A DNA stretch of 64,000 nt, taken from positions 124,001 through 188,000 of the forward strand of contig RDEW01000039.1 in NCBI GenBank assembly GCA_011109175.1, written 5' to 3'. The DNA is from Dicyema japonicum (Eukaryota; Dicyemida; Rhombozoa; Dicyemidae). Shown piece by piece: positions 1 through 12,000 of this stretch; position 1 is the first letter of the stretch, and each line of letters opens with the position of its first letter. The notes under the pieces were generated by a model. It ran no database searches. It had not been told where the DNA came from and saw only the letters and a list, made by a program, of their open reading frames with translations. Made by a program: the position numbers and the translations under genes.

Positions 1-930
1 AAGTTCCCTCATAGCGGCTTCCAAATAAATTGTGAATAGTAGAGGAGAAAGAGAGTCTCCTTGTGGAGTGCCCGTGTTTGTTTCAAATTTTCTTGAATAG
101 GTCTTTCCGACTCTCACAAGGAGCTCAGTGTTAGAAAGTAGAATTCGGGTCATCCTTAGACTCGACTCATCAAGAAATCCGCTCAGTACCCCCATTAATT
201 TGTTCCTGTTAACCGTATCAAAAGCTCTTGATAGGTCAATTCCCAGAATATTTGTGGCGTTACGGTATCTTTGATATGTTGCACACTTCCATCTGTGACT
301 CCAGACCGCATCAGCTGTAGATCTCCCTTCTCGAAAACCACTTTGACTATCTGGTAGGTATTTGTAAGCAGATCCTTTTATTCGTTCAAGCACAATGTTT
401 GCCAAGACTGCGTAATGAATTTAGTAGTATGATGAGTCGCAAATTTTCGAGCGGTCCTCTGTTTTCGTTAGTTTTTTGTATGGGGATTAGTAGTCCCGTA
501 CCCAGAGGTAGAGTTGAGTTAGTTGAAAACATTTCATTTAGCAGTGTAGCGATTTTTTTCAAAAAGAAGGTCAGGGCCGTATTTCAGTAATTCTGGGTTT
601 ATCGCATCTGGTCCGGGGCTTCTGTTATTCTTGAGTTTTCGGCAGGCCGTTTTGATTTCCTCGGCCGTGATTGGTATCTCCAGGGGTCTTGGCCTTCCAT
701 CAAATGGGTGGATTTCTATGGTTTTGATGTTGAAAAGCTTCTCAAAATGAGCCGCGATGGCTTCAGTTTGTTCTTTGGTGTTCAGTATCAGCTTACCGTT
801 CTCGTCTTTTATGGTTCTCCTCACGAGTTCCTCGAACGGAGTTAGTTTTAATGACGACGAGGAGGATCTTTGTAGGGTTTTCGTTACTGTCTCTTGAAAG
901 GAGTTTAATTTTTTAGGTTGGTGTGGGATA
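1..930 (-). mobile_element. LINE family A reverse transcriptase, 5' part and core, cut by the window edge
   Basis: Reading the minus strand gives RT text with typical landmarks: NNRSPGPDAINPELLKYG near 600, GFREGRSTADAVW near 300-340, LSRAFDTVNR near 210-240 and GTPQGDSLSPLLFTIYL near 35-90. The frame is broken by stops and shifts, so this is a dead non-LTR retrotransposon copy. The part 3' of the RT motifs lies beyond base 1. Confidence 0.85.
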
Positions 931-1975
931 TGTTAGTACCCCATGCCGCGAGCAGTAACTGATTGACGGAAGTATATATTGTTAGTAGAGATGATCTACT
1001 GTCGGGTGGAACCATCTCTTGTAGTATCCAAGTAGCGTTTTTACAAAGTTTAATTTTCTCTAGGAAGAGGAGATTATTTTGCTCACATTTTTGCTGAAGG
1101 TCATTAGTGGGTCATATGTGACCCCCAGTATTTTGGATGAATTTGTGGAGGTGATTATTATTCAATTTAGGGTCAATGGAGGCGCCGAGTTAGTTATTTT
1201 TCTATTGGAAGTAAAGATCATAGAGCACGACTTTTCAGGACTTGTATGTAGTTGGTTCCTCGTAAGCAAACAGTTCAGGTTATCCAGTGAATCTTGTAAG
1301 CGGGTACCCGCTGTGTGGATGCATTGGTCTCTTGTTCCCAAGATTAAGTCGTCGGTGTAAGCAAGGAATAGGATATCGTCGCAGCTGTATGAAGGCATGT
1401 CGCTCATGAATAGGTTGAATAGAATGGGAGAGAGAGGGATCCTTGCGGGACCCCGTTCGGTAGAAATTTAGTGATTGAAGATGTGGAATGGGAGATTATT
1501 TTTCGTCTTTGTATGTTGAGGAAGTTATCGAGCCAAATTTTCAGGTTGTTGGGAATGTTAAAGCCATAGATCTTCCTAGTGAACATTTTCCTCGGTATTG
1601 AGTCAAAAGCCTTCTGTATGTTAATGGAACACATAACGGTCTTTTGATGCCGAGGTTTGCGTTGAAAGATGAATTTTGTCAGGCAGGTAAGGTGGGTAGT
1701 TGTGGAACGAGCCTTCTTAAATCCATGTTGGAAAGATGCGTCTGGGAGGTAAGGTTTAATCTGAATGAGAATGAGTTTATCCAGGATTTTGGAGGTGGCC
1801 ACAGAAGGGATATTGGTCTGTACGAAGCTGGTGAGTGCTTCGATCGTCCAGGTTTTAGGTAAAATTTTGAGTTTGAAATTTTGATTTTTTAATAATGTGT
1901 GGCCAATTCTCCTAAGAAAATTGGCTTTTTCGAACAACTTTTAGCCATATGTTGGCCAATTTAAGAGTTAGCCAA
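931..1975 (-). mobile_element. LINE family B (Jockey-like) RT remnant
   Basis: The minus strand encodes a Jockey-type RT: KAFDSIPRKMF near 1590, LPNGVPQGS near 1445 and a degenerate catalytic box AYTDDLI (YADD becomes YTDD) near 1345. A LGVTYDP-like block follows near 1110. Stops and shifts show it is inactive. It lies between two copies of family A in the same orientation. Confidence 0.8.
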
Positions 1976-2790
1976 AAGAGAGACTTTACTGTATATGATA
2001 TACAGGAAAGGAGAGAGTGAGTCCCCTTGAGGAGTATCAACATTATATAGGAATTCTCTTGACATAACCTTTAGGTGTTAGATAAGAGAACTCTTATCAT
2101 TTTTAAAAAATCAGAGTCCATAAATCTTTCCAGTGTCTTCAGTAGTAGACCTCGACGCACTGTGTTGAAGGCCCTCGATAGGTCTCTGCCAAGGATTGTA
2201 GTCGCATTTTTGTATCTTTTATTTACAGCGCTGCGCCACTTTTGGTTCCATACTATATCCGTCGTTGATCTCGATCCTTGACGCAATTCAGTGTAACCAA
2301 TACCAAGATTTTACGTAGAGTATTGAGCAAGATATAAGGCGTAGGTTTTCCATTTGGTCTGCTGGCTTGTTTGGTTTCTGTATTGAGATTAGTAGTCCAG
2401 ATTCAAGCGATAGGTATTCCTTTCTGGCAAACAGAATTTAGAAGTGTTGTAATTTTATCAAATAGCACAGGGGGTTCGATTTTAGGAACTCTGGATTGAT
2501 GTTGTTTGGTCCAGGGGAAAGACCATATTACAGTTTGTCCATTGACTTGCTCAAAAGTAATTCATATTTTTTAATTGTATGGATTGTCCATGTACATAAT
2601 CGTATGTTTCTCCGGGAGCATTTAGCAGGTTTTCAAAGTAGGCCGTAATGGTAGATGGGGTTGGGGTTATTAGAATTTTTCATTAGCGTCCAGCAGTTTT
2701 ATTTTGTGGTATTAGCTTCTTGTGGTTATCATCCGCGTTGCATTTTACATTCTGGTAGGGATTTTAATTACCTGTGAAGAATTATATATG
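1976..2790 (-). mobile_element. LINE family A, second RT copy
   Basis: The minus strand gives RQGSRSTTDIVWNQKWRSAV and LSRAFNTVRRGLLLKTLERF around 2120-2285, parallel to family A at 200-340. The block near 1990-2040 matches bases 40-100. Many stops; decayed. Confidence 0.75.
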
Positions 2791-2814
2791 TTCAGTCAAT
2801 TTGTGTAACCGGAT

Positions 2815-3180
2815 GGCATGACGTTATTCACATACTCCCACGGAAAATCACTCGTCTGGGACGCAACGTGTGTGGAAACCGTCTCAGGAGCCAGATCGCT
2901 GACGGCGACGCACTCTCCTGAAGACGCAGCCGACCAGGCGGAGGCCAAGAAGATCCGTAAATATGAATCCCTTGGAGACCAATACCATTTCACCCCCAAT
3001 GCTGTGGAGACAACTGGAACCGTGGGAGCGAAGACGGACGCCATTCTTTCCAGCATTGGAAGCAAACTCGCCTCAAAAAGGTATGAGCCACGGGAAAGGC
3101 TCTGGTTCAGACAGAGGTTCGAAATGGCGATTATCAGAAATAACCCCTTCGCCATTCTGTCGTCCTAGTTATTTTCGAAT
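2815..3180 (+). mobile_element. LINE family C 3' end (restriction-like endonuclease region)
   Basis: The plus strand encodes GKSLVWDATCVETVSGA, then AEAKKIRKYESL, VETTG and an ending of the form FEMAIIRNNPFAIL. The same C-terminal module recurs at 26.1-26.5, 31.9-32.15, 38.5, 41.2-41.7, 48.1-48.4, 59.2 and 60.6-60.9 kb. Only the 3' end is present here. Confidence 0.8.
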
Positions 3181-3580
3181 AATTGTTTAATTAATATAAA
3201 AAATGTTTTAGGTTAAAAAATTTGTGTAACCAGTCTAGGTTAAAAAGGTTAAAAACATGTCACTAAAAAAATTTTAAACTAAATAATTATTGAAGTTTGT
3301 TTAAGCAGTTGTCATTTTTGTGGCAAATTACATTTAGAATTATTTTTAAAACATTTGTAAAATCACAAGTCAAGTTATTTTTAAAAACATAAAAATCAAT
3401 CAAAAATGGAAAGAGCTACAATCACAACAAACAGCAACCCAATGTTAGCATTCAGATTGGCATACACCTTTAAAGGGTGGTCTCTCCTTGTTGAGGACAT
3501 GCAGGAGGCAACGTCTCCGTCAAGTTTCACTAAAAGCTAAAATAACCGCGAAGGTTCAAAATCATTTACGATAGATAACC
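3181..3580. other. AT-rich intergenic stretch, no gene seen
   Basis: No coding signal or RNA gene was recognised. A short G-rich block near 3470-3530 is the only part that is not AT-rich. Confidence 0.5.
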
Positions 3581-3800
3581 CTACTTGAAAAGGAAATCGT
3601 AGTCACGGGCAATGCGTGGATATTCTATATCCACTGAGTCCTCAAGGTCATCCGTCTGGTTCATTAATTCATAAAAACGCATCCTCAGGGACTTTAGATC
3701 GTCATTAGCAGATATTTTGGCCATTTTGGGAAACCCAGGATACAAACACGGAGTGATAGGGTCTTCATAATCAAGTATCACTACTAAGAAGTAGTAATAC
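3581..3800 (-). CDS. Unrecognised protein, C-terminal exon
   Basis: The minus strand has an open 66-residue reading that looks like a real acidic protein tail (EDPITPCLYPGFPKM; ends ARDYDFLFK) and no resemblance to the LINEs around it. Upstream on the minus strand are two plausible short introns ending in TTTACAG and CTTAG, so more exons are likely between 3800 and 3950. I do not recognise the family. The stop is at 3581-3583. Confidence 0.4.
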
Positions 3801-3950
3801 GAGGAATTTTTGCTTACTTTATCTGTAAAAGAATCCAGAGACTAAAATTAGTTGAAAGATGTTTACTTCAAGGCGTTTGCTGAAAAAATAGTGATATCTT
3901 CCAATTTATTATATTTAAGCACTTAACACTGGGACGTATTGCATACCTCA

Positions 3951-4198
3951 GATGCCATGATGACCGCGAGTAATATGTTCTGAGAGCATCATCTAATTTA
4001 TTATCATTGTTCAGAAAAATAAAAAAATTCCGCATCCGGGAATCGAACCCGGGTTGTCAAAATGAAAATCCGAAGATGCCATGATGACCGCGAGTAATAT
4101 GTTCTGAGAGCATCATCTAATTTATTATCATTGTTCAGAACAATAAAAAAATTCCGCATCCGGGAATCGAACCCGGGTTGTCAAAATGAAAATCCGAA
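3951..4198. repeat. 124-bp tandem duplication containing part of tRNA-Glu
   Basis: The unit 3951-4074 is repeated almost exactly at 4075-4198. Each unit contains the 3' two thirds of tRNA-Glu in reverse orientation plus its 3' flank. Only the right-hand unit runs on into a complete tRNA. Confidence 0.9.
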
Positions 4199-4223
4199 AT
4201 CTTAACCACTAGACCAATGCGGA
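4153..4223 (-). tRNA. tRNA-Glu (anticodon UUC)
   Basis: The reverse complement folds as a 71-nt tRNA. The acceptor stem is TCCGCAT/ATGCGGA, the D arm has the A box (TGGTCTAGTGGTTAAGA), the anticodon loop is ATTTTCA (UUC) and the T arm is perfect with GGTTCGATTCC. The anticodon stem has two G-U pairs. A truncated copy lies at about 4029-4074 and a second full copy on the other strand at 22797-22867. Confidence 0.9.
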
Positions 4224-4483
4224 CCTTTTGAATTATTTGCATAGATATTTTAATCACTGATAATTTGAAAAGTAGTAGGGATAATGGTGAACTCTGCGAT
4301 GTCCAATTAGGAAAAAGCTGGGGAACTGATGGAATGTTTATATGCAGACACGTCCCGTCTGACCTTATAAAAATTAGCCAGCCAGAGTTTAAAATTCACA
4401 GTAATGTCCACCTGAAAAAAATTCAAATTATATTCTTCCTGGGATCGGAATCGAATGCTTTGCAGACGTCAATTGACCTTAAT

Positions 4484-4700
4484 CGGGTTTTATGATGTCT
4501 TTGCATGTTGAAGAAACCAGAACGAATGAAGTTACTCGGATAGATGAGATGACTTTTACCTGATCTATCATTTATGTATAATGGTTGATCATTGGGTTTT
4601 ATGATGTCTTTGCATGTTGAAGAAACCAGAACGAATGAAGTTACTCGGATAGATGAGATGACTTTTACCTGATCTATCATTTATGTACAACGGTTGATCA
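4484..4700. repeat. 109-bp tandem duplication
   Basis: The segment starting GGGTTTTATGATGTCTTTGC at 4484 is repeated from about 4593. Both copies lie within a decayed LINE family B fragment (minus-strand text resembling CKAFDSDPRKN). Confidence 0.85.
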
Positions 4701-4876
4701 GAGAGAAATTCTTAGACTTTCACAAGGACGAGATTTTTGACATTCAGGACAAAAGAAAAACTGCTTTGAATGAATTCGGGTCCTTATCTTATAATTTCAA
4801 TATTACAAGATTTATGAAAATTAAATTAATTTATTTACTCCCGGTCACCAGTTCTAACACGAACTTGTCTGTCACG

Positions 4877-5229
4877 TTGTTTACCACGTACAAAAAACAA
4901 TTCTGAGTCGAACCAAAATTAAAAGAATGAGGCTATTCCTATTAGCAAAACACCAAGATTCTTTGGGTCACCTTTGACCAGGGATACTTTTTATCCGACA
5001 TTTTGAGAACAAGGTAACTTTTGCTCTAAAAAACCTGAGAATCCTAAAAGTNGTTGTTTACCACGTACAAAAAACAATTCTGAGTCGAACCGAAAATAAA
5101 TAAATGAGGCTATTTCTATTAGCAAAACACCAAGATTCTTTGGGTCACCTTTGACAAGGGATACTTTTTATTCGACATTTTGAGAGCAAGGTAACTTCTG
5201 CTCTGAAGAACCTGAGAATCCTAAAAGTG
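4877..5229. repeat. About 175-bp duplication flanking a single N
   Basis: Sequence 4877-5051 is repeated with a few differences at 5053-5229, and the only ambiguous base (N) at 5052 is exactly between them. This is probably an assembly join; a biological tandem duplication is also possible. Confidence 0.8.
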
Positions 5230-5639
5230 CTCTCATAAACATTTAAGGCCAAAACTAAGAACATTCCCATAGTTTATGGACAATATCCGACCCACGATGA
5301 AGTCCTACTGAATAATGTTGATTTCATGCTACTCCTCCGTGAAACTATCCGTATTCCAGGTCGCTGCAATAAAATTAATTTGACTAGAGCATAAAATCCA
5401 ATCCATTGAAAATCTCTTAATAGAATTACAAAATAAACTCTTAAAGACGACTAGTTACCGAGCTGCCCTTTGTTCCCTACAATGTCAAATTATTTACAAT
5501 CATACAGAAAGTTTGAGTCATATACGATGACAGGATTTTCGACCCCACAAATTCATTGTCTCCCTCAATGTCGTCTTTATCAATGTCAATGTCACTTGAT
5601 GCAAGTTGTTCTCACTGGAGGATTTAATACTGCACTCTA

Positions 5640-5835
5640 CAAAGAGCCGCATTAGCTATAGTTCACCTCAGGCATGAAAAACACTCTATTCTAAATAAAG
5701 TTATCATAACTAATCCATAAGGGAGTCCGATTATTCAATGAGATGTTCACTAATGACGTCGTCATTCGTCAAGGCAATGTGCGGAACCTTTAGCAAGATT
5801 CCAACTAGGGGCAATCAGACCTTTTCGCGGCATTC
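5640..5835 (-). mobile_element. SINE1 (tRNA-derived) copy, minus orientation
   Basis: It contains the reverse complement of the SINE1 core (GACGTCATCAGTGAA-like and CACGAATCGACG-like blocks) and the AATAAAGT tail region. It corresponds to the SINE1 at 20010-20240 in the other arm of the inverted duplication. Confidence 0.65.
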
Positions 5836-5960
5836 GTTATATTGGACTTGTGTATGTATAAACTTCGCTAAACGCTACTTTCATGTCCTTAAATTGATTA
5901 TTTCGTCCTTTAATCATCGATTTTAATAATATTTAAAGAACGATTATTTCTATTGGTAAT

Positions 5961-7059
5961 ATGGGGAATGACGTTATAGAGGAACTGAAACGGCAAATTG
6001 AAATATACTACAACGAATGCCTCCGACTGGAGAGAATAGTGGGATTGACGACAAATTTGAGGTTTCTAGTGAAACTCATTTGAAGTCCTAAGGAGCTTGT
6101 AAATAAGCTAGCAGATTTGGAAATGGATATAAAAAAGTTGAGGAAAATTAACGATAACTTAAAACAATCTGAAGAACAATTGAAAAATAAACTCAGAAAA
6201 AAGAACGAAAAGGTCAAACAGTTTGAAGAAAATATCGGTTAATCAATATTTTTTAGTGAAAGACAATCTTGAAGAGGAATTAAGGTAAATTACTGAGCCT
6301 AACGTGGCAGACAGATTACACGTGGAAAAATACGGTTTCTTTAGGGAACGATTAGCAGCAAAGCCAATACGATTGCACGGGACAATTACTGAGCAGTTGC
6401 ATGCTCTTAGACGTCGAGAAATCGTGCTATTAAAGTACATAAAGCGACAAGACAATGTTATTGATGGTTTACTGAATTCAGAAAAAGATAACTCGTCGAG
6501 ATTTACTTGATATTCGAGCAGAAGGGAGAACTGGTCCACCAAAATCGAGTATTTTTAGTTATTAACAGAGGTTAAAAGAAACGGGGGAAACACGTGAAGT
6601 AATGAAAAGTAGCAAGAAGTCGAAAAAGCCATTTTCCTGCGTATTAGCATATAGATAATCTTGATAGAAGGAAATCATGGAAAGAAAGAGAAAACACGCG
6701 GCATTAGCGATACAAAAATATTTTCAAAAATCAATAAAAGGGCGGAGAAGACAAGTAACTTCAAAAATAATAGAATTTCAGTTTCAAGTCGAAGTTTTCA
6801 TCCAAAAAAGAGCGGCCAAAATTATCAAACGATCCATAAATAAATATAATTCTTTAGTCGATTGGCAATTTGTAGCAAATAGAGAAGAGCTTATCGGAGT
6901 GTTTGGAAATATCAGGTCATTCGAGGACTAAACACGTGGATCACCAAATATAATGCTAGAATGACCAACAAAGTGAAAATTTGGTTTATTTTGAGGAGAT
7001 ACTTGAAAATAAGACTATCGCCAGTAAAGCTCGGAAAGCACCGACGGAGAACAAAATAA
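5961..7059 (+). CDS. Coiled-coil protein with C-terminal IQ-type motifs, multi-exon
   Basis: The start is ATG at 5961 (MGNDVIEELKRQIEIYYN). Removing introns 6062-6085 (24 nt), 6238-6256 (19), 6285-6314 (30), 6457-6481 (25), 6549-6568 (20), 6594-6612 (19), 6641-6667 (27) and 6857-6882 (26) gives one frame. The N-terminal half is a charged coiled coil (LEMDIKKLRKINDNLKQSEE). The C-terminal part is basic, with an IQ-like motif AALAIQKYFQKSIKGRRRQ, a second weak one (RAAKIIKRSINKY) and a run of W/R/Y-rich helices ending at 7059. IQ motifs usually bind calmodulin, and this layout is common in ciliary and centrosomal proteins, but I do not recognise the exact orthologue. Another frame stays open to 7202 (ENLVYFEEI), so the 3' end could be spliced differently. 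Confidence 0.65.
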
Positions 7060-7209
7060 ACGAAGACCACAAAGAGGTAGTTATAAATTTATCTCAGACC
7101 ATCGATAACATCAATGGAGCGTTCTGCGGACATTTTCAAAGATTATTAAAATTGAGAGAACTTCATAAAAGTAAATTAATAAATAACAAAACTAACGTAT
7201 AATATAAAA

Positions 7210-7445
7210 TTATTTCACCATTATTTAATAAAAAAGTAATACAGGGTTGATACAGTTACGCCGGTCCCCTTTTCCAATCGACCAATCAGAATCCTCTCTT
7301 CTGAGGGATATCCCAGTAAACCAGACTCGTCTACGATGTAGGCATCAATCCTCTTTACGGACGTAAGTAGGGAACTAGGTGATGTAAAAGATGTTTTCTG
7401 TTCCTTTAGTAACCTCTCCGAGTTGACACAAATCATATTTTTGAA
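7210..7445 (+). mobile_element. LINE family B 3' end fragment
   Basis: The plus strand reads PPFPIDQSESSLLRD and then a degenerate TRLRCRHQSSL, parallel to the family B end at 43310-44030 (PPPIDQSESSLPKD then RLRCGHH). It is a short dead fragment. Confidence 0.65.
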
Positions 7446-8200
7446 TGTCCTGAACTAGTACGCTGTTCGTCTACCATACCAAAGTTGACCGATCTATGAG
7501 AGCGATCGGCATTTACTGCGACCTACTTAATAGCCGCTTTTTCCTATAAATTAATGAAGCCGTGGATACTTTATTAACTAACGGTTAAGACCGAGGGTGT
7601 CTCCCATTGCTATGGAGACGTATTTTGATGACCCACTACTGTCACTCATAAGTCACTCATAAGATGTATCCCATCACAAAGTATCTTCCTCGACCAGACC
7701 TTTAATATACTATAGCATTTAATGTAAGGAGCTTCAAACGGGAAATATCCACTCGTTATTTCTGTTTCTAGACATTTTCTTAAATATCAGACAACCAAGA
7801 AGCAAAACACGTAACCACCTCATTTTTTATGTTAATTTTTATAACCTGGGAAACACAGGAAAGAAAGTGATAGTAGCGAACTAGTTAAATGATCACTGTT
7901 CTCCTTATCCCCTTGCTATTTTCACCCTGCGCTCATAGAGGAACCTTACAGGTTCCAGAAAGTGTCTATACTTGTGCATACTGAGGAAGTTGTCCAAGTG
8001 ACAGGGTAGGGAGAAAGAATGGTTTTTACATGCCCATTGGAACTGGAAACCTTTATATTAGAGAACCTCGCCAACAACATGGTTCACCTCATTAAAAATA
8101 AGCCACTTTAATAATGTCAATTAACCATTAGTTTTCCTTTGTAATAGATTTTTTAATTTTATTATTCTCATTATTATCGACGAAAAAAGTTAGAATAAAT
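7446..8200. other. Intergenic, no gene recognised
   Basis: Both strands are broken by stops. It contains some moderately GC-rich patches (7480-7600, 7900-8060) that may be old repeat pieces, but none matches a family clearly. Confidence 0.4.
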
Positions 8201-8202
8201 AA

Positions 8203-8500
8203 CTACTCCTCATGGGCAGGGGTGTCATTATCATACACTCGCCCAGGGCAGCAGAGAGCTTTGGTACGCTCTTGCTCACGGGTCTTCGCTTCCATACATT
8301 CCGAAGGTTTTAGCCAATTGCTTACAACTAGCCTGTTGCAAAGTGGACTGCACAAGAGAACTCGTGGTGTTTCAAGAGATACAGTTTCGAGGGGTCTCTT
8401 GAGCAAAGTTGCTCTTATGTAATCATTGATATTTCTCTCCACATACAATTGTCTCGAGTACCGCCTGTGGAATTTAGTTACGATGGAATTTAATGTCATC
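8203..8500. repeat. Dispersed repeat related to about 38760-38960
   Basis: The plus-strand frame beginning near 8217 (HYHTLAQGSRELWYALAHG) parallels the minus-strand frame at 38960 (HHYYTLAPGNRKLWHAFA). This marks an unnamed dispersed coding-derived repeat. Both copies are degenerate. Confidence 0.5.
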
Positions 8501-9092
8501 ACATAAGTAATTACATGGATTACATCAATGCACTATCATCAATAAATTGATTATTAAACTAATATATATGAAAATAGAATTAAGAGTTATTTTTAATAAA
8601 AACGGTTGATGGCAAAACCAAATTAAGAATTACTTTATATTTATTATTATTTAAAATTAATAAAAATAATAATTAAATAAAATGTTAAATAATTGAATAA
8701 GCTCATCGTTTTTTGGTGGTTGGCTGAGTTTACCTAATTTTTAAATCTTATATAATATTGACATAAATATAATTAAGTTAGAACCCATGAATAGAGAAGG
8801 AAAGGCGGACAAAAATAAAATGATTGTCCTACTCCCAATCTATACATGCCACAGCCTTTTTGCTTCTTGCCAAACATATACTGCGTAATCCGACATTATA
8901 ATCTCATATAGAATGGGCATCATCGGCCACACTACTCACGTCCTTATTACCCCAACATAGGTAGGACATTATGTTATTTTAGCTTTTTTTCGACCACCAA
9001 ACTGTCCCCAATTGACGCAATTCCACCTTAATTACTCCCAGGTTGATTATTCGCGTATAACACAGAACTTACATTATCAGAATTCCGCAGAA
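8501..9092. promoter_or_regulatory. AT-rich 5' flank of eIF4G
   Basis: About 590 bases of mostly AT-rich sequence with no long reading frame before the first usable ATG of eIF4G. Promoter position is inferred only from location. The eIF4G frame stays open upstream of 9093 to about 9012, so a further 5' exon or non-coding leader is possible. Confidence 0.35.
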
Positions 9093-12000
9093 ATGGAGGA
9101 TATGAAGAATTCTGGAGAAAATTTAAAGGATAATTCTGGTTATCCGTCTTTTAAGTTCAGAAAAGGCAAAAAAGATAGAAACGAATACCAGTCAAAAAGC
9201 GGAAAATATAAACTGTGAAAATTCACACTTGACTGACAAATCCTTTGGAAATTCAAAAGACAAAATGGACGTAAACATCAACGATTTTATCTCCCAAATG
9301 ATAAGACCGGTATTGTTAACCTTAACTCTTAGGATATACCATTTAATTCCAAAAATGTGGATGATAGTGTCAGTGACTCAAATAAAGCCAAGAGTGATTT
9401 GTTTGATTGGGCAAAAAAAGGGAAGATGCTTTTGCAGGAAAAGTCTATATCTGAGATCTCTAATTACTTGGAGAATAAAGAAAGAGTAGATTAGCGGGTT
9501 ATGTTCAGAACGAGTCATGGCTGGAGTCTTTTGAAGGTGATAGAAACAGTGTGGAGGAACGGTTGAAGGAAGAGTACAAAGACTTCCTTGGCACTGACAG
9601 TGAGGATGATCTGATTGATGATTTGAATTTGTTGGATTTCAACCCCCAGACAAAAAAAGAAGCCGACGAAATTGACTTTAATCGGAATGAGAACTCTCCG
9701 ACTGAGGGAGTTCCAGATAAAACTAAAATGGAATCAAATTATCATTCTGTGGTGAATAAATTACAGAACTTTTTTGCCGTCATGGACAATCTTGGATGTG
9801 GAGTTGACGCGTTTTTGATTCACAAAAACAACGGAAATGCAATATTTGACGATAACGGAAATATTTCCGCGGATTTAACGAGTTTCGTTTACTTTAATTC
9901 TATAGAATTAGTGAAATTCAGGCAAAGTTATGTGAAACTGGGGAATCTCCCAAACAGAATGAAATTGTCATCACGGTGGAGGATGAGGACCTGGAAACTG
10001 ATGTATATCCTGAAATTATCCATTAAGATGAATGATGCCACAAAAACGCAAGAATTGTCAAAGTCTGGGCGAGTAAAATACACGAGAGAGGAGATTTCCA
10101 ATATTCTTGGAGAATTCTCTAACCTGACTGGCAAACCACTTCCAGAATTTACGGTTTCCATGCGAGATGTATTATTTAATGCAATTAGTAGATGCTCGAT
10201 GATCCCATATACCGGACCTCTTCCGCTAAGGAACGGAAAGTCGTTGAAAAAGTAAGATTTTCTAACCTGGGGACTTCCACTGATGCAATGATCATTGGAA
10301 AGGATCATAAAGTTAAATTTTATTATTCAACGAGATTCCGTTGAACGAATTGACCCGCCATATTAACAGACTAACTCCAGGAAATTATGGAGAATGCATG
10401 GCCCTGTGAGGAAGCCATTTCTCGTATTTCTTCGAAACAACAGCTTGTCTCGGAGTCTCTCCTTAACGTAAATATATGTTATCACTGTTACAGTCCGTTG
10501 TATCAAGTTCGGTTTCCGTGATCCCTTTTTCTTTTTTGATAAATGATTTGACGGTAATTTTGGGCATTATTCAGTAGAAATCGTATAAGAGTATTTGTAG
10601 TGGAATCTTAAAAGGCTGTCGGGTATCTTTGATGCTCGTAATGACCCCGACACTAAGCTAATTCAACTCAAGAATCGTTTAGAGGTTTACGGAATATTGT
10701 GAATTATAGGAATTTAAGGGAAACTCAAATATGCTTGATAATAAGGAAGTTGAAATCTGAATATAGACATTGTAGATGCTGAAAAGAAAACATAGGTCAC
10801 GTGTCTTGAGATCTGTCTGGTTGATATTTTTGTAATAGTAGTCTTTATGGGTGGATGTACAATTTGGATTTGGTACCCAAAGATGAATTCTTTGCTTTTT
10901 TGACAAAATTGACTTTATCCGATGTTTCTGCTGATATTATCTGCCTGTGCCGACTACTTACTGTGGTTGGACAGAAATTGGTGCTTAAAGAGAGTGGGGT
11001 TTTTTTGCTATTTTATTATAAGAAACTTGCTGAAATTGTGGATAAACTGAGTGATTATGCTAAACATTCTGATATGACAGTGACCTTTACTGTGATTGAT
11101 TTGATTGATGATTATAAGGTACTTTTACTGTGACATGGCAGGCTGACTTTAAGCTGGCTGATTCCCATGCTAAGGATAATGCTTGTATTGCAGAGATCAG
11201 GCAGTCTAGTAAGGACTATTACTTGAAAAACAGGTCTGCCGAAGACCAAATGAAAGTCAAGCAGGTTTCTAAGGTTACTGATGACGGATTTATTCTTGTT
11301 GGGAAAAATTCGAATTTTGATGTTTGCTTAGAGTTTTCATTTTAGGCAAAATTTGGAGGAAAATGGTCTGGTAATGTTCGGTCAGCAAAGAAGGTCACAG
11401 AATCGACGATTGTGGTTAATTCACGATTTGATATGTTCACGAATAGTGTCTCTGCTGATGATCCACTTGATTCCAAGTAATACTGTGTTTTCAATTGTAG
11501 ATGGGCTCCTGCTTTACCCAAGAATTTGCCAGAACTCAGTGCGGATGAATGCTACAATAAAGCTAACGAAATTTATGAGTTTTGCATAGTCAATGATATT
11601 GAGGTTGACGTTTTTCTTATTATAGTCCGCTGTTTCCGTTTTTAAGAATTTATCAAACACGAGGTCAAGCCATGAAGTGTTGGCAAATTTGTACCTGATC
11701 TATTGTGACCTTATGTCATCTGATCGTGTGTGTTTGGTTCAGTTTTATGAGAGATTGCACAAGTTGAGCTTGGTTGGGTCAAATTTGATATGTGAAATGT
11801 CTGATTTTGTGTATTATTTGTTAGGGTGAGGAGTACGCTGGAGATGTATGACAGTGATGACTCTCTTGGTCATGACTTCCCCATTTTTGTGGCTGATTTT
11901 GCTCGTATAGTCTTGATATGTTGTGGCCACAGACCTGATATCAGAGCTTTATTTGGATGTGTACAGTTTTGTAAGAAGAAATATAATTTTATTTACTCAA

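Larger units (their letters stand above)
3930..5835. repeat. Left arm of an inverted segmental duplication
   Basis: This block matches the reverse complement of about 20000-22970: tRNA-Glu and its flanks, a degenerate RT fragment around 4370-4700, a block near 4790-5230 and a SINE1 end at 5640-5835. The right arm carries about 1.6 kb of LINE sequence that is absent here. Confidence 0.8.

Noticed and set aside
8203-8502. A protein gene on the minus strand (99 codons)
   Set aside because: The same sequence recurs near 38.8 kb in a degenerate form, so it is more likely a dispersed repeat.
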